Source of the DNA: Thermoplasmata archaeon
GTDB lineage: Archaea > Thermoplasmatota > Thermoplasmata > Lutacidiplasmatales > UBA184
NCBI GenBank assembly: GCA_030038095.1
Contig: JASHPK010000015.1
Location: 1-42,652, forward strand
DNA: 42,652 bases
Direction of reading: 5' to 3'
The notes beneath the pieces are model-generated. The model had not been told where the DNA came from. It searched no databases and saw nothing but the letters and a program-made list of their open reading frames with translations. Both the position numbers and the translations under genes were made by a program. This document shows, piece after piece, positions 15,442-23,444 of the stretch. Numbering within the stretch: the first letter of the stretch is position 1; each line of letters begins with the position of its first letter.

Positions 15442-16875
15442 GTGTCACCTGCTCCCGAGGACCGTCCGGCGGAAGCGCCGGAACGGCCCGCCAATGTAGC
15501 CGCGACGAACCCTGCGGTCGCCCCCGTCAGCGATCGCAAGCCGGGCGGGGTCCCGGCGGCCGCTTCCTCCGCGGGATCGGCCGCCGCCCCGCCCGGCCCC
15601 CCGAGCTCGGCAGGCGAGTTCCTCGACTCGATCCTCCAGACGAAGAGCGAGCTGTTCCGAGGGAGCCGCGAGGTGCTCCGGGACTCGTACGTCCCGAGCC
15701 GTCTCCCGCACCGCGAGAACCAGATCCGCGCCGTCGCCGAGGTGCTCGCCCCGGCCCTGCACGGGGACCTGCCCTCGAACCTCCTCATCTACGGGAAGAT
15801 CGGCACGGGCAAGACCGCGGTCGTCGCCCAGGTGCGTCAGGACATCCAACGGCGCGCGGACACCGCCGACCGCCTCACGTTCGTCACCGTGAACTGCGGG
15901 ACGATCGACACCGCGTACAGCCTCCTCCAGACGGTGGGGAACACGTTCGCGAAGAGCGAGCCCGACCGCATCCCGACCGGCTGGTCGCTCGATCGGGTGC
16001 AGGCCGCCATGCGTCGGCTCATGGACGCGCGCGGAGGGACGATCCTGCTCGTCCTCGACGAGATCGATCGGCTGGTCGCGCGGAGCGGGGATAACGTGCT
16101 CTACACCCTGAGCCAGATCAACACCGAGCTCGAGATCGCGCGGATGGTCCTCGTCGGCATCTCGAACGACCTCAAGTTCACGAACCACCTCGACGCGAGG
16201 GTCCGGAGTCGCCTCAACGAGGAGAAGATCCTGTTTCCCCCCTACGACGCGATCCAGCTGCAGGACATCCTGCGCGACCGGGCGCGGGAGGCGTTTAAGG
16301 ACGGCGTCGTCGACCCCGGGGTCGTCGAGCGGTGCGCGGCGTACGCCGCGCTCGAGAACGGCGACGCGCGCCGGGCGCTCGCCCTCCTGCGCCTCGCCGC
16401 GGAGATGGCGGAGCGGGACAAGGCGAAGCGGATCACCCCCGACCACGTCGTGAAGGCGAAGAACCGCCTCGAGCAGGACGTGATCGTCGAGTGCTGCCGG
16501 ACGCTGCCGCCCCACTGCAAGGTCCTGCTCTACGCGATCCTCCAGTCGTACGAGCGCCGCCGCAACGGCGTGCTCACCGGCGAGGTCTACGACAGCTACA
16601 AACGGCTCGCCGAGCGCCTCGGCCTCCAGCCGCTGCACGCCCGCAGCATCTCGAACTACGTCTCCGAGCTCGAGTCGCTCGGCCTCATCCGCGCGACGAT
16701 CGTCTCCCGCGGCCGCGGGGGCCGCACGCGCGAGATCATCGTGGACGTCCCGCTCTCCGAGACGATGCCCGCCCTGGAGGAGGATCCGCTCATCGCCCCG
16801 GTCGGTCGGCCGAAGCCGCGGGGCCAGATGCTCCTCACGAACTTCGACAATCCCGGGCGGACCGGTCCGTACTAG
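15442..16875 (+). CDS. cdc6: Orc1/Cdc6 replication initiator
   Basis: The 477-residue AAA+ ATPase has an Ala/Pro-rich N-terminal extension of about 58 residues, Walker A GKIGTGKT near residue 118, Walker B LLVLDEIDRL near residue 205, a sensor region and a C-terminal winged helix (about 370-440) for origin binding. The tail contains QMLLTNFD, which fits the first positions of a PIP box. The start is GTG 15442. The only upstream in-frame ATG, at 15391, is cut off by a stop at 15436. GTAGATATGG at 15384-15393 may be the TATA box, giving a leader of about 28 nt. Confidence 0.94.
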   Translation: MSPAPEDRPAEAPERPANVAATNPAVAPVSDRKPGGVPAAASSAGSAAAPPGPPSSAGEFLDSILQTKSELFRGSREVLRDSYVPSRLPHRENQIRAVAEVLAPALHGDLPSNLLIYGKIGTGKTAVVAQVRQDIQRRADTADRLTFVTVNCGTIDTAYSLLQTVGNTFAKSEPDRIPTGWSLDRVQAAMRRLMDARGGTILLVLDEIDRLVARSGDNVLYTLSQINTELEIARMVLVGISNDLKFTNHLDARVRSRLNEEKILFPPYDAIQLQDILRDRAREAFKDGVVDPGVVERCAAYAALENGDARRALALLRLAAEMAERDKAKRITPDHVVKAKNRLEQDVIVECCRTLPPHCKVLLYAILQSYERRRNGVLTGEVYDSYKRLAERLGLQPLHARSISNYVSELESLGLIRATIVSRGRGGRTREIIVDVPLSETMPALEEDPLIAPVGRPKPRGQMLLTNFDNPGRTGPY

Positions 16876-16898
16876 AGGATTTCCCCGCCGGGGGGACG

Positions 16899-18269
16899 CT
16901 ACGGGAGATTGACGGCCACCGTTCCGGAGAACGCGGCTTGGCCGATCGCCACGAGCTCGAACCCTTGGCCGACCGGGTTGGACGTGCCCATGTCCACGAC
17001 GACGTACATCACCGTGGTGATCGGGGTCGACCCGGAGTAACCGGTGCCGAAGGTCCAACCGGTCGTCGATCCGCCATCGTTGCATACGTCCGCCGCGCAG
17101 ATCGCGGGGACGGTGGCGGCACTGTCGGTGTCGATCGAGTCGAAGGCCAGGCTGACGGTTCCGGTGTACGGGACTCCGGTCGTGGTCTTCACCTCGAGCC
17201 CCACGGCGGAAAACGTGAGGCCCGCGGAAGCCTGCTCGACCAGCACGTCATAGCAGTAGTCGCCGGTGCGGCAGCCGATGCTGTTCGTGGAGGAAGTGCC
17301 GGTCGTGAGCGTCGGACTGCCCATCGATAGCGCCGAGCCGAGCGGAGTGCTCTTCGGCTGTTGCGTGGGAGAGATGGAGAACTCGTTGCAGGCGATCGCG
17401 CGGACCCCGCCGTTCGTAGTGACCGTGCCGGCCGTTCCGTTGACCGTGGCGGAGAATTCGGACCCGGTGCCGCTGGTCGCGTTGATCGAGCAGTTCGTGT
17501 AGTCCACGGTCCAGGTGGCGGCGCTGGTGAACGTTTGTGTGCCTTCCGTGATCGAATATCCCGAAATGAAGAAAAGGACCGAGGAAGCGGTCGAATAGGT
17601 CGAGAGGAACGAGCTCGCGTCCGAGGCCACCGCACTCGTCGCGGCGGGGCTGTCGATCACGCCCGAGGCCCCGGTGAAGTAGTCGAACGCGCTGCTGAAG
17701 CAGGAAGCCCCGACGATCGTCCCGAGCGTCGTGGTGGACGACCCGATGACGAGCAGGAGGAGCAGCGTGCTCGACGAGCTCTGGAAGAGGAAGAAGATCC
17801 ACCCGGTCTGGTCTCCCGAAGAGTACGAGCCTGAATAGGCCGGCAGGGAAGGTACGGAGCTCGACTGATTCGTCACCGGACAGGACAGGCCGAGCAGGCC
17901 GGCGATGTTCGAAGGGGGAGCGAGCGGTTTGACCGAGTCCACTCCAACGGCGGCGATGGCCACCCAGGAGCCCCCCCGGCTCGACGCGGTACTGTTCGCC
18001 GTGCTCAGAGCGGTCTTGAACGAGGTCACCGAGGGCGTGCTGCTCGACGAGCTTCCCAGCTTGAAACCGGGGATGGCCCCCGAGAACAGGAGGGCCAGCA
18101 CGACGATGACCACGACCACCACGACCACGATCCCCACGAGCGCCCCCTTCGACATCCCGGTCTTCGGGGGGGGAGCCCCGGGAGGGGCGGTCCCGGGCGG
18201 TGGAGCGGCTCCGGGAGCGGTCGCGATCGGCGTCGTCGAATCGGGCCCGGCGGCAGGAGGGGTCGACAT
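16899..18269 (-). CDS. Ser/Thr-rich surface protein with N-terminal proline-rich tail
   Basis: The 456-residue protein starts with a Pro/Ala/Thr-rich stretch (1-38), then a lysine, a valine-rich membrane segment (residues about 44-66) and a long Ser/Thr/Gly-rich region with N-x-S/T sequons. The expected topology is N-terminus inside and the bulk outside. Eight cysteines lie in the outer part, including CRTGDYCYD and CAADVC. A second very hydrophobic patch near residue 165 could be a buried strand pair. AAGTAT at about 18301-18306 is a TATA-like element. No family is recognised; an S-layer, pilus or binding role would be a guess. Confidence 0.72.
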   Translation of the reverse strand: MSTPPAAGPDSTTPIATAPGAAPPPGTAPPGAPPPKTGMSKGALVGIVVVVVVVIVVLALLFSGAIPGFKLGSSSSSTPSVTSFKTALSTANSTASSRGGSWVAIAAVGVDSVKPLAPPSNIAGLLGLSCPVTNQSSSVPSLPAYSGSYSSGDQTGWIFFLFQSSSSTLLLLLVIGSSTTTLGTIVGASCFSSAFDYFTGASGVIDSPAATSAVASDASSFLSTYSTASSVLFFISGYSITEGTQTFTSAATWTVDYTNCSINATSGTGSEFSATVNGTAGTVTTNGGVRAIACNEFSISPTQQPKSTPLGSALSMGSPTLTTGTSSTNSIGCRTGDYCYDVLVEQASAGLTFSAVGLEVKTTTGVPYTGTVSLAFDSIDTDSAATVPAICAADVCNDGGSTTGWTFGTGYSGSTPITTVMYVVVDMGTSNPVGQGFELVAIGQAAFSGTVAVNLP

Positions 18270-18343
18270 AGAAAAGCCGGATCGCCGGAACGGGGTCGGG
18301 ATACTTGAACCCTCTGAAACAGGACCCCGATGAGCGACCGGCG

Positions 18344-18556
18344 CTAGAGGGAGGCGGCCTCGGCGGATTCTTCCGGTAGGGGGACCTCCACCCGGGTCTC
18401 CGCGCGTCGCCGGGCCCTCTCCCGATTCAAGAGGCGCAGCTCCCGGTCGAGCTCCGAAAGTTCCGCCGCGGCGCGGCGGACCCGGAGGCGCGCGATGCGC
18501 TCGACGGTCTCGATCTCCCGCTCGAGCGCCTCATCAGATCCGCGGAAGCCCGTCAT
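18344..18556 (-). CDS. Small charged coiled-coil protein
   Basis: The 70-residue protein is almost entirely alternating Arg/Glu heptads (ALEREIETVERIARLRV, then ELDRELRLLNRERARRR), typical of a coiled coil. Its ATG at 18556 overlaps the TGA of the aldehyde dehydrogenase gene (ATGA at 18553-18556), so it is probably translated by coupling. The function is unknown. Confidence 0.6.
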   Translation of the reverse strand: MTGFRGSDEALEREIETVERIARLRVRRAAAELSELDRELRLLNRERARRRAETRVEVPLPEESAEAASL

Positions 18557-20049
18557 GCCGCGGTCTCGGAATCGATCTGCGCTTTCTGCAACTTGGAGGA
18601 GAAGTCGACGAACACCGACTTGAGCTCGGTGAACTCCTCGACCGCGACGCTGCCGGCCTCGCGCCCCCCGTTCCCCGTGTTCTTGATCCCGCCGAACGGG
18701 AGCTGCACCTCCGCCCCGATCGTCGGGGCGTTCACGTACGTGATCCCGGCCTCGAGATCCTGGATGGCGCGGAACGCGCGGTTGACGTCCTGGGTGTAGA
18801 TCGCGGAAGAGAGGCCGTACTCGACGTCGTTCGCCACCCGGACCGCCTCTTCGTACCCCCCGACCTTGACGACGGACAGGACCGGTCCGAAGATCTCCTC
18901 CTTCGAGATCCGGGTGCCGTGCTTGGTCTCGAAGATCGTCGGCTCGATGAAGTAGCCGCGATCGTACGCTCCCCCCGTGAGCTTGCGTCCGCCGTACCGC
19001 AGCTTCGCCTCCTTCCTTCCGATCTCGATGTAGGCCAGGATCTTCTTCTCCTGGTCGGCGGAGGCCACCGGTCCCATACCGGTGCTCGGGTCGAGGGGGT
19101 CCCCGACCGAGAACTGCTCGAGCCGCTCGGTGAGCATCTCGAGAAAGACGTCGTACACCTTCTCGTGGACGATCAGTCGGCTCGTGGCCGTGCAACGCTG
19201 GCCCGCCGTCCCGAACGCTCCGAAGAGGACCCCGTCGAGCGCGAGACGGAGGTCGGCGTCCTCCATCAGGATCACGGGATTCTTGCCGCCGAGCTCGAGG
19301 TGGACCATCTTCAGGCCCTTCGCCCCGCGCGCGTACACCTCACGACCGGTGTCGACACCCCCCGTGAACGATACGGTCCGCACGCGAGGATCGTCGATGA
19401 GCGCATTGCCGACCACCCCACCGGACCCGGTGACGAAGTTGAGGACGCCGGGGGGGAGTCCCGCGTCCTCGTAGACCTTCACCACTTCCGCCGCACACCG
19501 GGCGGTCGCCGTCGCCGGCTTGAAGACGACCGTGTTCCCGCACACGAGCGCCGCGGCGATCTTCCAGTTCGGGATCGCCGTGGGAAAGTTCCACGGCGTG
19601 ATGCAGGCCACGACCCCCTTCGGCTGGCGGACGGTGAGGCAGAACTTGCTCCGCAGCTCGGAGGGGACCGTCTCGCCGAAGAGCCGCCGGCCCTCCCCCG
19701 CCATGTACTCGATGAAGTCGATCGACTCCTGCACGTCGCCGAGGCCCTCCGAGATCACCTTGCCCATCTCGCGGGTCACGGTCTCCCCCATGAGCGCCTT
19801 TCGGGACTTCAGGACCCGGGACGCCTCGAGGAGGACCTCGCCCCGCTTCGGGGCGGGCGTCTCCTTCCAGGCGGGGAACGCCTTCTGCGCGGCCGCGACC
19901 GCCCGGGCGACGTCGTCGGGAGTTCCGAGGACGAAGGAGCCGACGGCTTGCTTCGTCGCGGGATTCACCGTCTCGAACCGCTTCGCCTTGGCCGGGCTGG
20001 TCCACCGGCCGCCGATGAACAACCCGTATTCTTCGAACTTGAACGACAT
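18553..20049 (-). CDS. NAD(P)-dependent aldehyde dehydrogenase
   Basis: The 498-residue protein is a full-length ALDH-superfamily enzyme. It shows TPWNFPTAIPNWKIAAAL (residues about 156-173), the cofactor-binding FTGGVDTGREV, the catalytic glutamate in HLELGGKNPV near residue 260 and the catalytic cysteine in GTAGQRCTATSR near residue 295. The sequence resembles the 2-oxoglutarate-semialdehyde / succinate-semialdehyde dehydrogenase branch, but the substrate cannot be fixed. TATGTAG at 20087-20093 may be the TATA box, with purine-rich GAGGGGGTCAGGG before the ATG. Confidence 0.92.
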   Translation of the reverse strand: MSFKFEEYGLFIGGRWTSPAKAKRFETVNPATKQAVGSFVLGTPDDVARAVAAAQKAFPAWKETPAPKRGEVLLEASRVLKSRKALMGETVTREMGKVISEGLGDVQESIDFIEYMAGEGRRLFGETVPSELRSKFCLTVRQPKGVVACITPWNFPTAIPNWKIAAALVCGNTVVFKPATATARCAAEVVKVYEDAGLPPGVLNFVTGSGGVVGNALIDDPRVRTVSFTGGVDTGREVYARGAKGLKMVHLELGGKNPVILMEDADLRLALDGVLFGAFGTAGQRCTATSRLIVHEKVYDVFLEMLTERLEQFSVGDPLDPSTGMGPVASADQEKKILAYIEIGRKEAKLRYGGRKLTGGAYDRGYFIEPTIFETKHGTRISKEEIFGPVLSVVKVGGYEEAVRVANDVEYGLSSAIYTQDVNRAFRAIQDLEAGITYVNAPTIGAEVQLPFGGIKNTGNGGREAGSVAVEEFTELKSVFVDFSSKLQKAQIDSETAA

Positions 20050-20161
20050 ACCCTGACCCCCTCGGAGTCCGGAATCTCCTTCGAAGCTACATAGGAGTTT
20101 GCGGGCCCCGTCCGAGCCGTGTCCGATCGCTCCCCGGGAGGGGCCGCGGACCGGCGGGGGC

Positions 20162-20170
20162 AAAGATATT
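20162..20170 (+). promoter_or_regulatory. TATA box of serS
   Basis: AAAGATATT is centred about 30 bp upstream of the GTG at 20196, as expected for a leaderless or near-leaderless transcript. Confidence 0.5.
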
Positions 20171-20179
20171 CGCGGGGTC

Positions 20180-20195
20180 GGCCCTCGGGAGGGCC
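20180..20195. promoter_or_regulatory. Palindrome abutting the serS start codon
   Basis: GGCCCTC-GG-GAGGGCC is a perfect inverted repeat whose last base is directly followed by the GTG start. It lies between the TATA box and the start, where a bound repressor would block transcription initiation. It could also be a chance GC palindrome. Confidence 0.3.
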
Positions 20196-21491
20196 GTGAT
20201 CGATGTCGACCTCCTTCGCAAGGAGCCGGCGAAGGTCAAGGAGAACCTCGAGCGACGGCGGAACCCCGCCTATCTCGAGCTCTTCGAGAAGGCGCGGGCG
20301 CGGGACGCCGAGTGGCGGGCCTGCCTCGGCGAGGCCGATGCGCTCCGCAAGCGGCGGAACGAGCTGAGCCGGCAGATCGCCGACGCCCGCTCCCAGGGAA
20401 GGTCGGTCGCGGAGATCGAGGCCGAGGCGAAGCGGATCCCGGACTCCCTCCACGAGGTGGCGGCGCGCGAGGCGAGCCTGAAGCAGGAGGCCGATCTCCT
20501 CCTCCGCCGGCTCCCGAACCTGCTCGACGTGACGGTCCCGTACGGGAAGGACGACACCGAGAACGTCGTGGTCGCGACCTGGGGGGAACCCGAGAAGGGA
20601 GCGCCCCAGCTCAAGTCCCACTCCGAGCTCCTCGAGGCCCTCGGCCTCGCCGAGTTCGATCGGGCGCACCGCGTGAGCGGGGCCGGCTTTTACTACCTGA
20701 AGGGGCCGGTCGTTCTCCTCGACCTCGCCCTGCAGCGCTTCGCGCTCGACCTACTCGTCGAGCGGGGGTTCACCCCGGTCGAACCCCCGTTCATGCTCCG
20801 CCGCGGCCCGTACGAGGACGTCACCGACCTCGCGGACTTCGAGAACGTGATGTACAAGATCGATCAGGAGGACCTCTACCTGATCGCGACCAGCGAGCAT
20901 CCCCTCGCGGCGCTCTACCGCGGTGAGATCCTCGACGAGGACCGACTGCCGATCCGGCTCGCCGGGGTGAGCATGAACTTCCGCCGGGAGATCGGCGGGC
21001 ACGGGGTCGACCAGAAGGGGATCTTCCGGGTCCACCAGTTCTCGAAGGTCGAGCAGTTCATCTTCAGCCGGCCCGAGGAGTCCCCCCGGCTCCACGAGGA
21101 GCTGCGGGCGAACGCGGAGGAGGTCTTCCGGCGCCTCGAGATCCCGTACCGCGTGGTCAACGTCTGCACCGGCGACGTCGGGACGGTCGCCGCCAAGAAG
21201 TACGACGTCGAGGCATGGTTCCCGCGCCAGCAGGCGTACCGCGAAGTGGTGAGCTGCTCCAACTGCACGGACTACCAGGCCCGCCGGCTCCGCATCCGCA
21301 TGGGGAAGGCCGGTAAGCCCGGCAAGGTGGTCCCCCACACGCTGAACTCGACCGCCGTGGCCACCTCGCGCGCGCTCGCGGCGATCCTCGAGCAGTACCA
21401 GCAGCCGGACGGTTCCCTGACCGTGCCGAAGGTGCTGCGGCCGTACCTGGGCGGCCGGACCACGATCTCGGCTCCGTCCGGTCCGAACTAG
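20196..21491 (+). CDS. serS: Seryl-tRNA synthetase (common type)
   Basis: The 431-residue class II synthetase charges tRNA-Ser. An N-terminal antiparallel coiled coil (residues about 30-100) contacts the long variable arm. The catalytic core has motif 2 NFRREIG with the ATP-binding arginine near residue 260, the TSEHPLAALY serine-binding segment near 230, and motif 3 near the C-terminus (STAVATSRALAAILE). It is the widespread SerRS type, as opposed to the rare methanogen form. Confidence 0.95.
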   Translation: MIDVDLLRKEPAKVKENLERRRNPAYLELFEKARARDAEWRACLGEADALRKRRNELSRQIADARSQGRSVAEIEAEAKRIPDSLHEVAAREASLKQEADLLLRRLPNLLDVTVPYGKDDTENVVVATWGEPEKGAPQLKSHSELLEALGLAEFDRAHRVSGAGFYYLKGPVVLLDLALQRFALDLLVERGFTPVEPPFMLRRGPYEDVTDLADFENVMYKIDQEDLYLIATSEHPLAALYRGEILDEDRLPIRLAGVSMNFRREIGGHGVDQKGIFRVHQFSKVEQFIFSRPEESPRLHEELRANAEEVFRRLEIPYRVVNVCTGDVGTVAAKKYDVEAWFPRQQAYREVVSCSNCTDYQARRLRIRMGKAGKPGKVVPHTLNSTAVATSRALAAILEQYQQPDGSLTVPKVLRPYLGGRTTISAPSGPN

Positions 21492-21501
21492 GTCGCGCTA
21501 G

Positions 21502-23247
21502 GTGCGGTCGGACGAGGGGTCCGTGAACGGTCAGCGACGACTCGACGACTTCGTCGGGGAGGAGGGAGTCGCGGCGGCCCCACCGGTAAGGCTTCGCCGG
21601 GACCACCCCGACGCGCTGCCCGGGGTATGGAAGGTCGCGGACGGGTGCGTGGAGCACCCGTTCCTCCGTCCCGGGCTCCTGCGGGCCCTCCCGTTCCAGA
21701 TCGACCTCGCTCGGATCGGTCTTTCCGAAGACCTCCTCGTGGTGCTGCCCACGGGCCTCGGCAAGACGGTCATCGCGGCGCTCGTGGCCGCCGAGGTGCT
21801 TCGCCGCTCCGACGGCAAGGTCGTCTTCCTCGCTCCGACGCGGCCGCTCGTCCAGCAGCATTCGGACTCGTTCGGTCGCTGGCTGGTCCCGATGCGGGCG
21901 GCTCGGTTCACCGGGACGGTCCGCCGGCCGGTCCGGGAGGGCGCGTGGGAGACGGCGGACCTCGTGTTCGCGACCCCCGAGATCGTGCAGAACGACCTCG
22001 CGGCCGGCCGCTACGATCTCTCGGGAGTGAAGCTCCTCGTCTTCGACGAGGCGCACCACGCGGTGGGCAAGTACGTCTACGTTCCGATCGCCGAACGGTA
22101 CCGCGCCGACCGGACCGCGGACGCCCGAGTCCTCGCCCTGACCGCCTCCCCGGGCGGCAAGGACGAGCGGATCGAAGAGGTGGTGGGGGCCCTCGGGGTC
22201 GGCCGGATCGAGGCGCGGACCCGGGACGACGAGGGGGTGAAGGAGTACGTCCAGCCCGTGGAGATCGAGGACATCTGGGTCGACCTCTCGCCCGAGGCCG
22301 AGCGGATCCGCGGTCTCCTCGCGGAGGCGGCGCACGCCACCGCGCGGAAGCTCCAGAAGATGGGCTTCCTGCGGAAGAAGCCGATCCGCTCGCTCTCGGT
22401 CAAGGACCTGATCGCCCTCCGGACGGAGATCTTCGCCCGGCCGGGGCCGATGGTCCGGCGGTTCGGACCGCTGTTCCACCAGCTCATCCTCCTCCATCTC
22501 CACCACGCCCAGGAGCGGCTCGAGACCCAGGGGATCGCCCCGTTCCTCCAGTACGTGGAACGGGTCGCCGCGAAGCCGAAGCCGAGCCGGGGGGACCTCG
22601 CGTTCTTGAAGCTCCCCGAGGTCGTCCAGGGCCGCCGGGAGGCGGAAGAGTTCCTCCGCACCTCCAAGGCGCCGTCCCATCCGAAGATCGACGCCCTCGT
22701 CGAGCTCGTCCGAACGACGATCGCGCGGCCGTCGGAGCATCCGCCGCGGATCCTCGTCTTCGCGCAGTACCGGGACACGATCCAGTCGATCCAGTCGGTG
22801 CTCGAACTAGAGGGCTGGACGGTCGGCCGGTTCGTGGGCCAGGCGACGCGGGACGCGGACGACCCGGGGATGAGCCAGAAGGAGCAGGCGCGCGTCCTCG
22901 GCGGCTTCCGGGACGGCCGCTTCCCGATCCTCGTCGCGAGCAGCGTCGCCGAGGAGGGGCTCGATGTTCCCGACGTCGACCTCGTCGTCTTCTTCGAATC
23001 GGTCCCGAGCGAGATCCGCGCGATCCAGCGCCGGGGCCGGACCGGTCGGACCTCCCTCGGCCGCGTCGCGGTCCTTCTGACGCGCGAGACCCGCGACGTC
23101 GGTTATCAGGTCGCGGAGGTCCGTCGGGAGAAGGCGATGCGCCGGATCGTCCGGCGCCTTTCCGACGAGGCCCGGCGGCGCCGCGCGGCCCCGGAGCGTC
23201 CCCCACCCACCGGTGGAAGCCACGAAACGCGGGCGGGACCCGTATAA
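21502..23247 (+). CDS. Hef-type superfamily 2 helicase without nuclease domain
   Basis: The 581-residue protein carries helicase motifs PTGLGKT (Walker A, near residue 85), LAPTRPLV, FDEAHH (DEAH, near 180), LTASPG and QRRGRTGR (motif VI, near 515). The insert between the two RecA lobes is typical of Hef/FANCM. Archaeal Hef often continues into an XPF-type nuclease; this protein stops about 65 residues after motif VI, so that part is absent. The N-terminus has QRRLDDFV, a PIP-like motif, just after GTG 21502 or GTG 21523. It may act on stalled forks or branched DNA. It lies 10 nt downstream of serS. Confidence 0.88.
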   Translation: MRSDEGSVNGQRRLDDFVGEEGVAAAPPVRLRRDHPDALPGVWKVADGCVEHPFLRPGLLRALPFQIDLARIGLSEDLLVVLPTGLGKTVIAALVAAEVLRRSDGKVVFLAPTRPLVQQHSDSFGRWLVPMRAARFTGTVRRPVREGAWETADLVFATPEIVQNDLAAGRYDLSGVKLLVFDEAHHAVGKYVYVPIAERYRADRTADARVLALTASPGGKDERIEEVVGALGVGRIEARTRDDEGVKEYVQPVEIEDIWVDLSPEAERIRGLLAEAAHATARKLQKMGFLRKKPIRSLSVKDLIALRTEIFARPGPMVRRFGPLFHQLILLHLHHAQERLETQGIAPFLQYVERVAAKPKPSRGDLAFLKLPEVVQGRREAEEFLRTSKAPSHPKIDALVELVRTTIARPSEHPPRILVFAQYRDTIQSIQSVLELEGWTVGRFVGQATRDADDPGMSQKEQARVLGGFRDGRFPILVASSVAEEGLDVPDVDLVVFFESVPSEIRAIQRRGRTGRTSLGRVAVLLTRETRDVGYQVAEVRREKAMRRIVRRLSDEARRRRAAPERPPPTGGSHETRAGPV

Positions 23248-23256
23248 GCCTTCACC

Positions 23257-23272
23257 AACGCCCGACGGCGTT
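23257..23272. promoter_or_regulatory. Inverted repeat upstream of the kdp promoter
   Basis: AACGCC-CGAC-GGCGTT is a perfect 6-bp inverted repeat 9 nt after the helicase stop and 20 bp upstream of the kdp TATA box. It could be a regulator site for kdp or part of the helicase terminator. Confidence 0.35.
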
Positions 23273-23291
23273 ACCGGTCGGTCGTTGAGGC

Positions 23292-23298
23292 TAAATAA
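23292..23298 (+). promoter_or_regulatory. TATA box of the kdp operon
   Basis: TAAATAA is a clear AT island centred about 33 bp upstream of the kdpF ATG, implying a very short leader. Confidence 0.6.
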
Positions 23299-23327
23299 GC
23301 CCCGGGTCCGAGCCCCCGAAGCACTCG

Positions 23328-23444
23328 ATGGGGCCCCTCACCTGGGTCGCGGACCACCTCGGCCTCATCGTCCTCACGGTGCTGGCGCTGGGCCTCTCGA
23401 TCTACCTCGTCTACGTGATGATCCGGCCCGAGAGGTTTGGATAG
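23328..23444 (+). CDS. kdpF: KdpF-like small membrane subunit
   Basis: This 38-residue ORF has one membrane helix (LIVLTVLALGLSIYLVYVMI) ending in RPERFG. A single helix followed by a tail like Y-L-x-x-x-x-x-R-P-E-R-F is the usual form of KdpF, which stabilises the KdpFABC complex. It overlaps the kdpA start by 8 nt and is the first gene after the operon TATA box. The position before kdpA strongly supports the call. Confidence 0.8.
   Translation: MGPLTWVADHLGLIVLTVLALGLSIYLVYVMIRPERFG

Noticed and set aside
15445-17085. Long minus-strand frame across cdc6
   Set aside because: No recognisable domain. The plus strand encodes a complete AAA+ initiator in the same interval.
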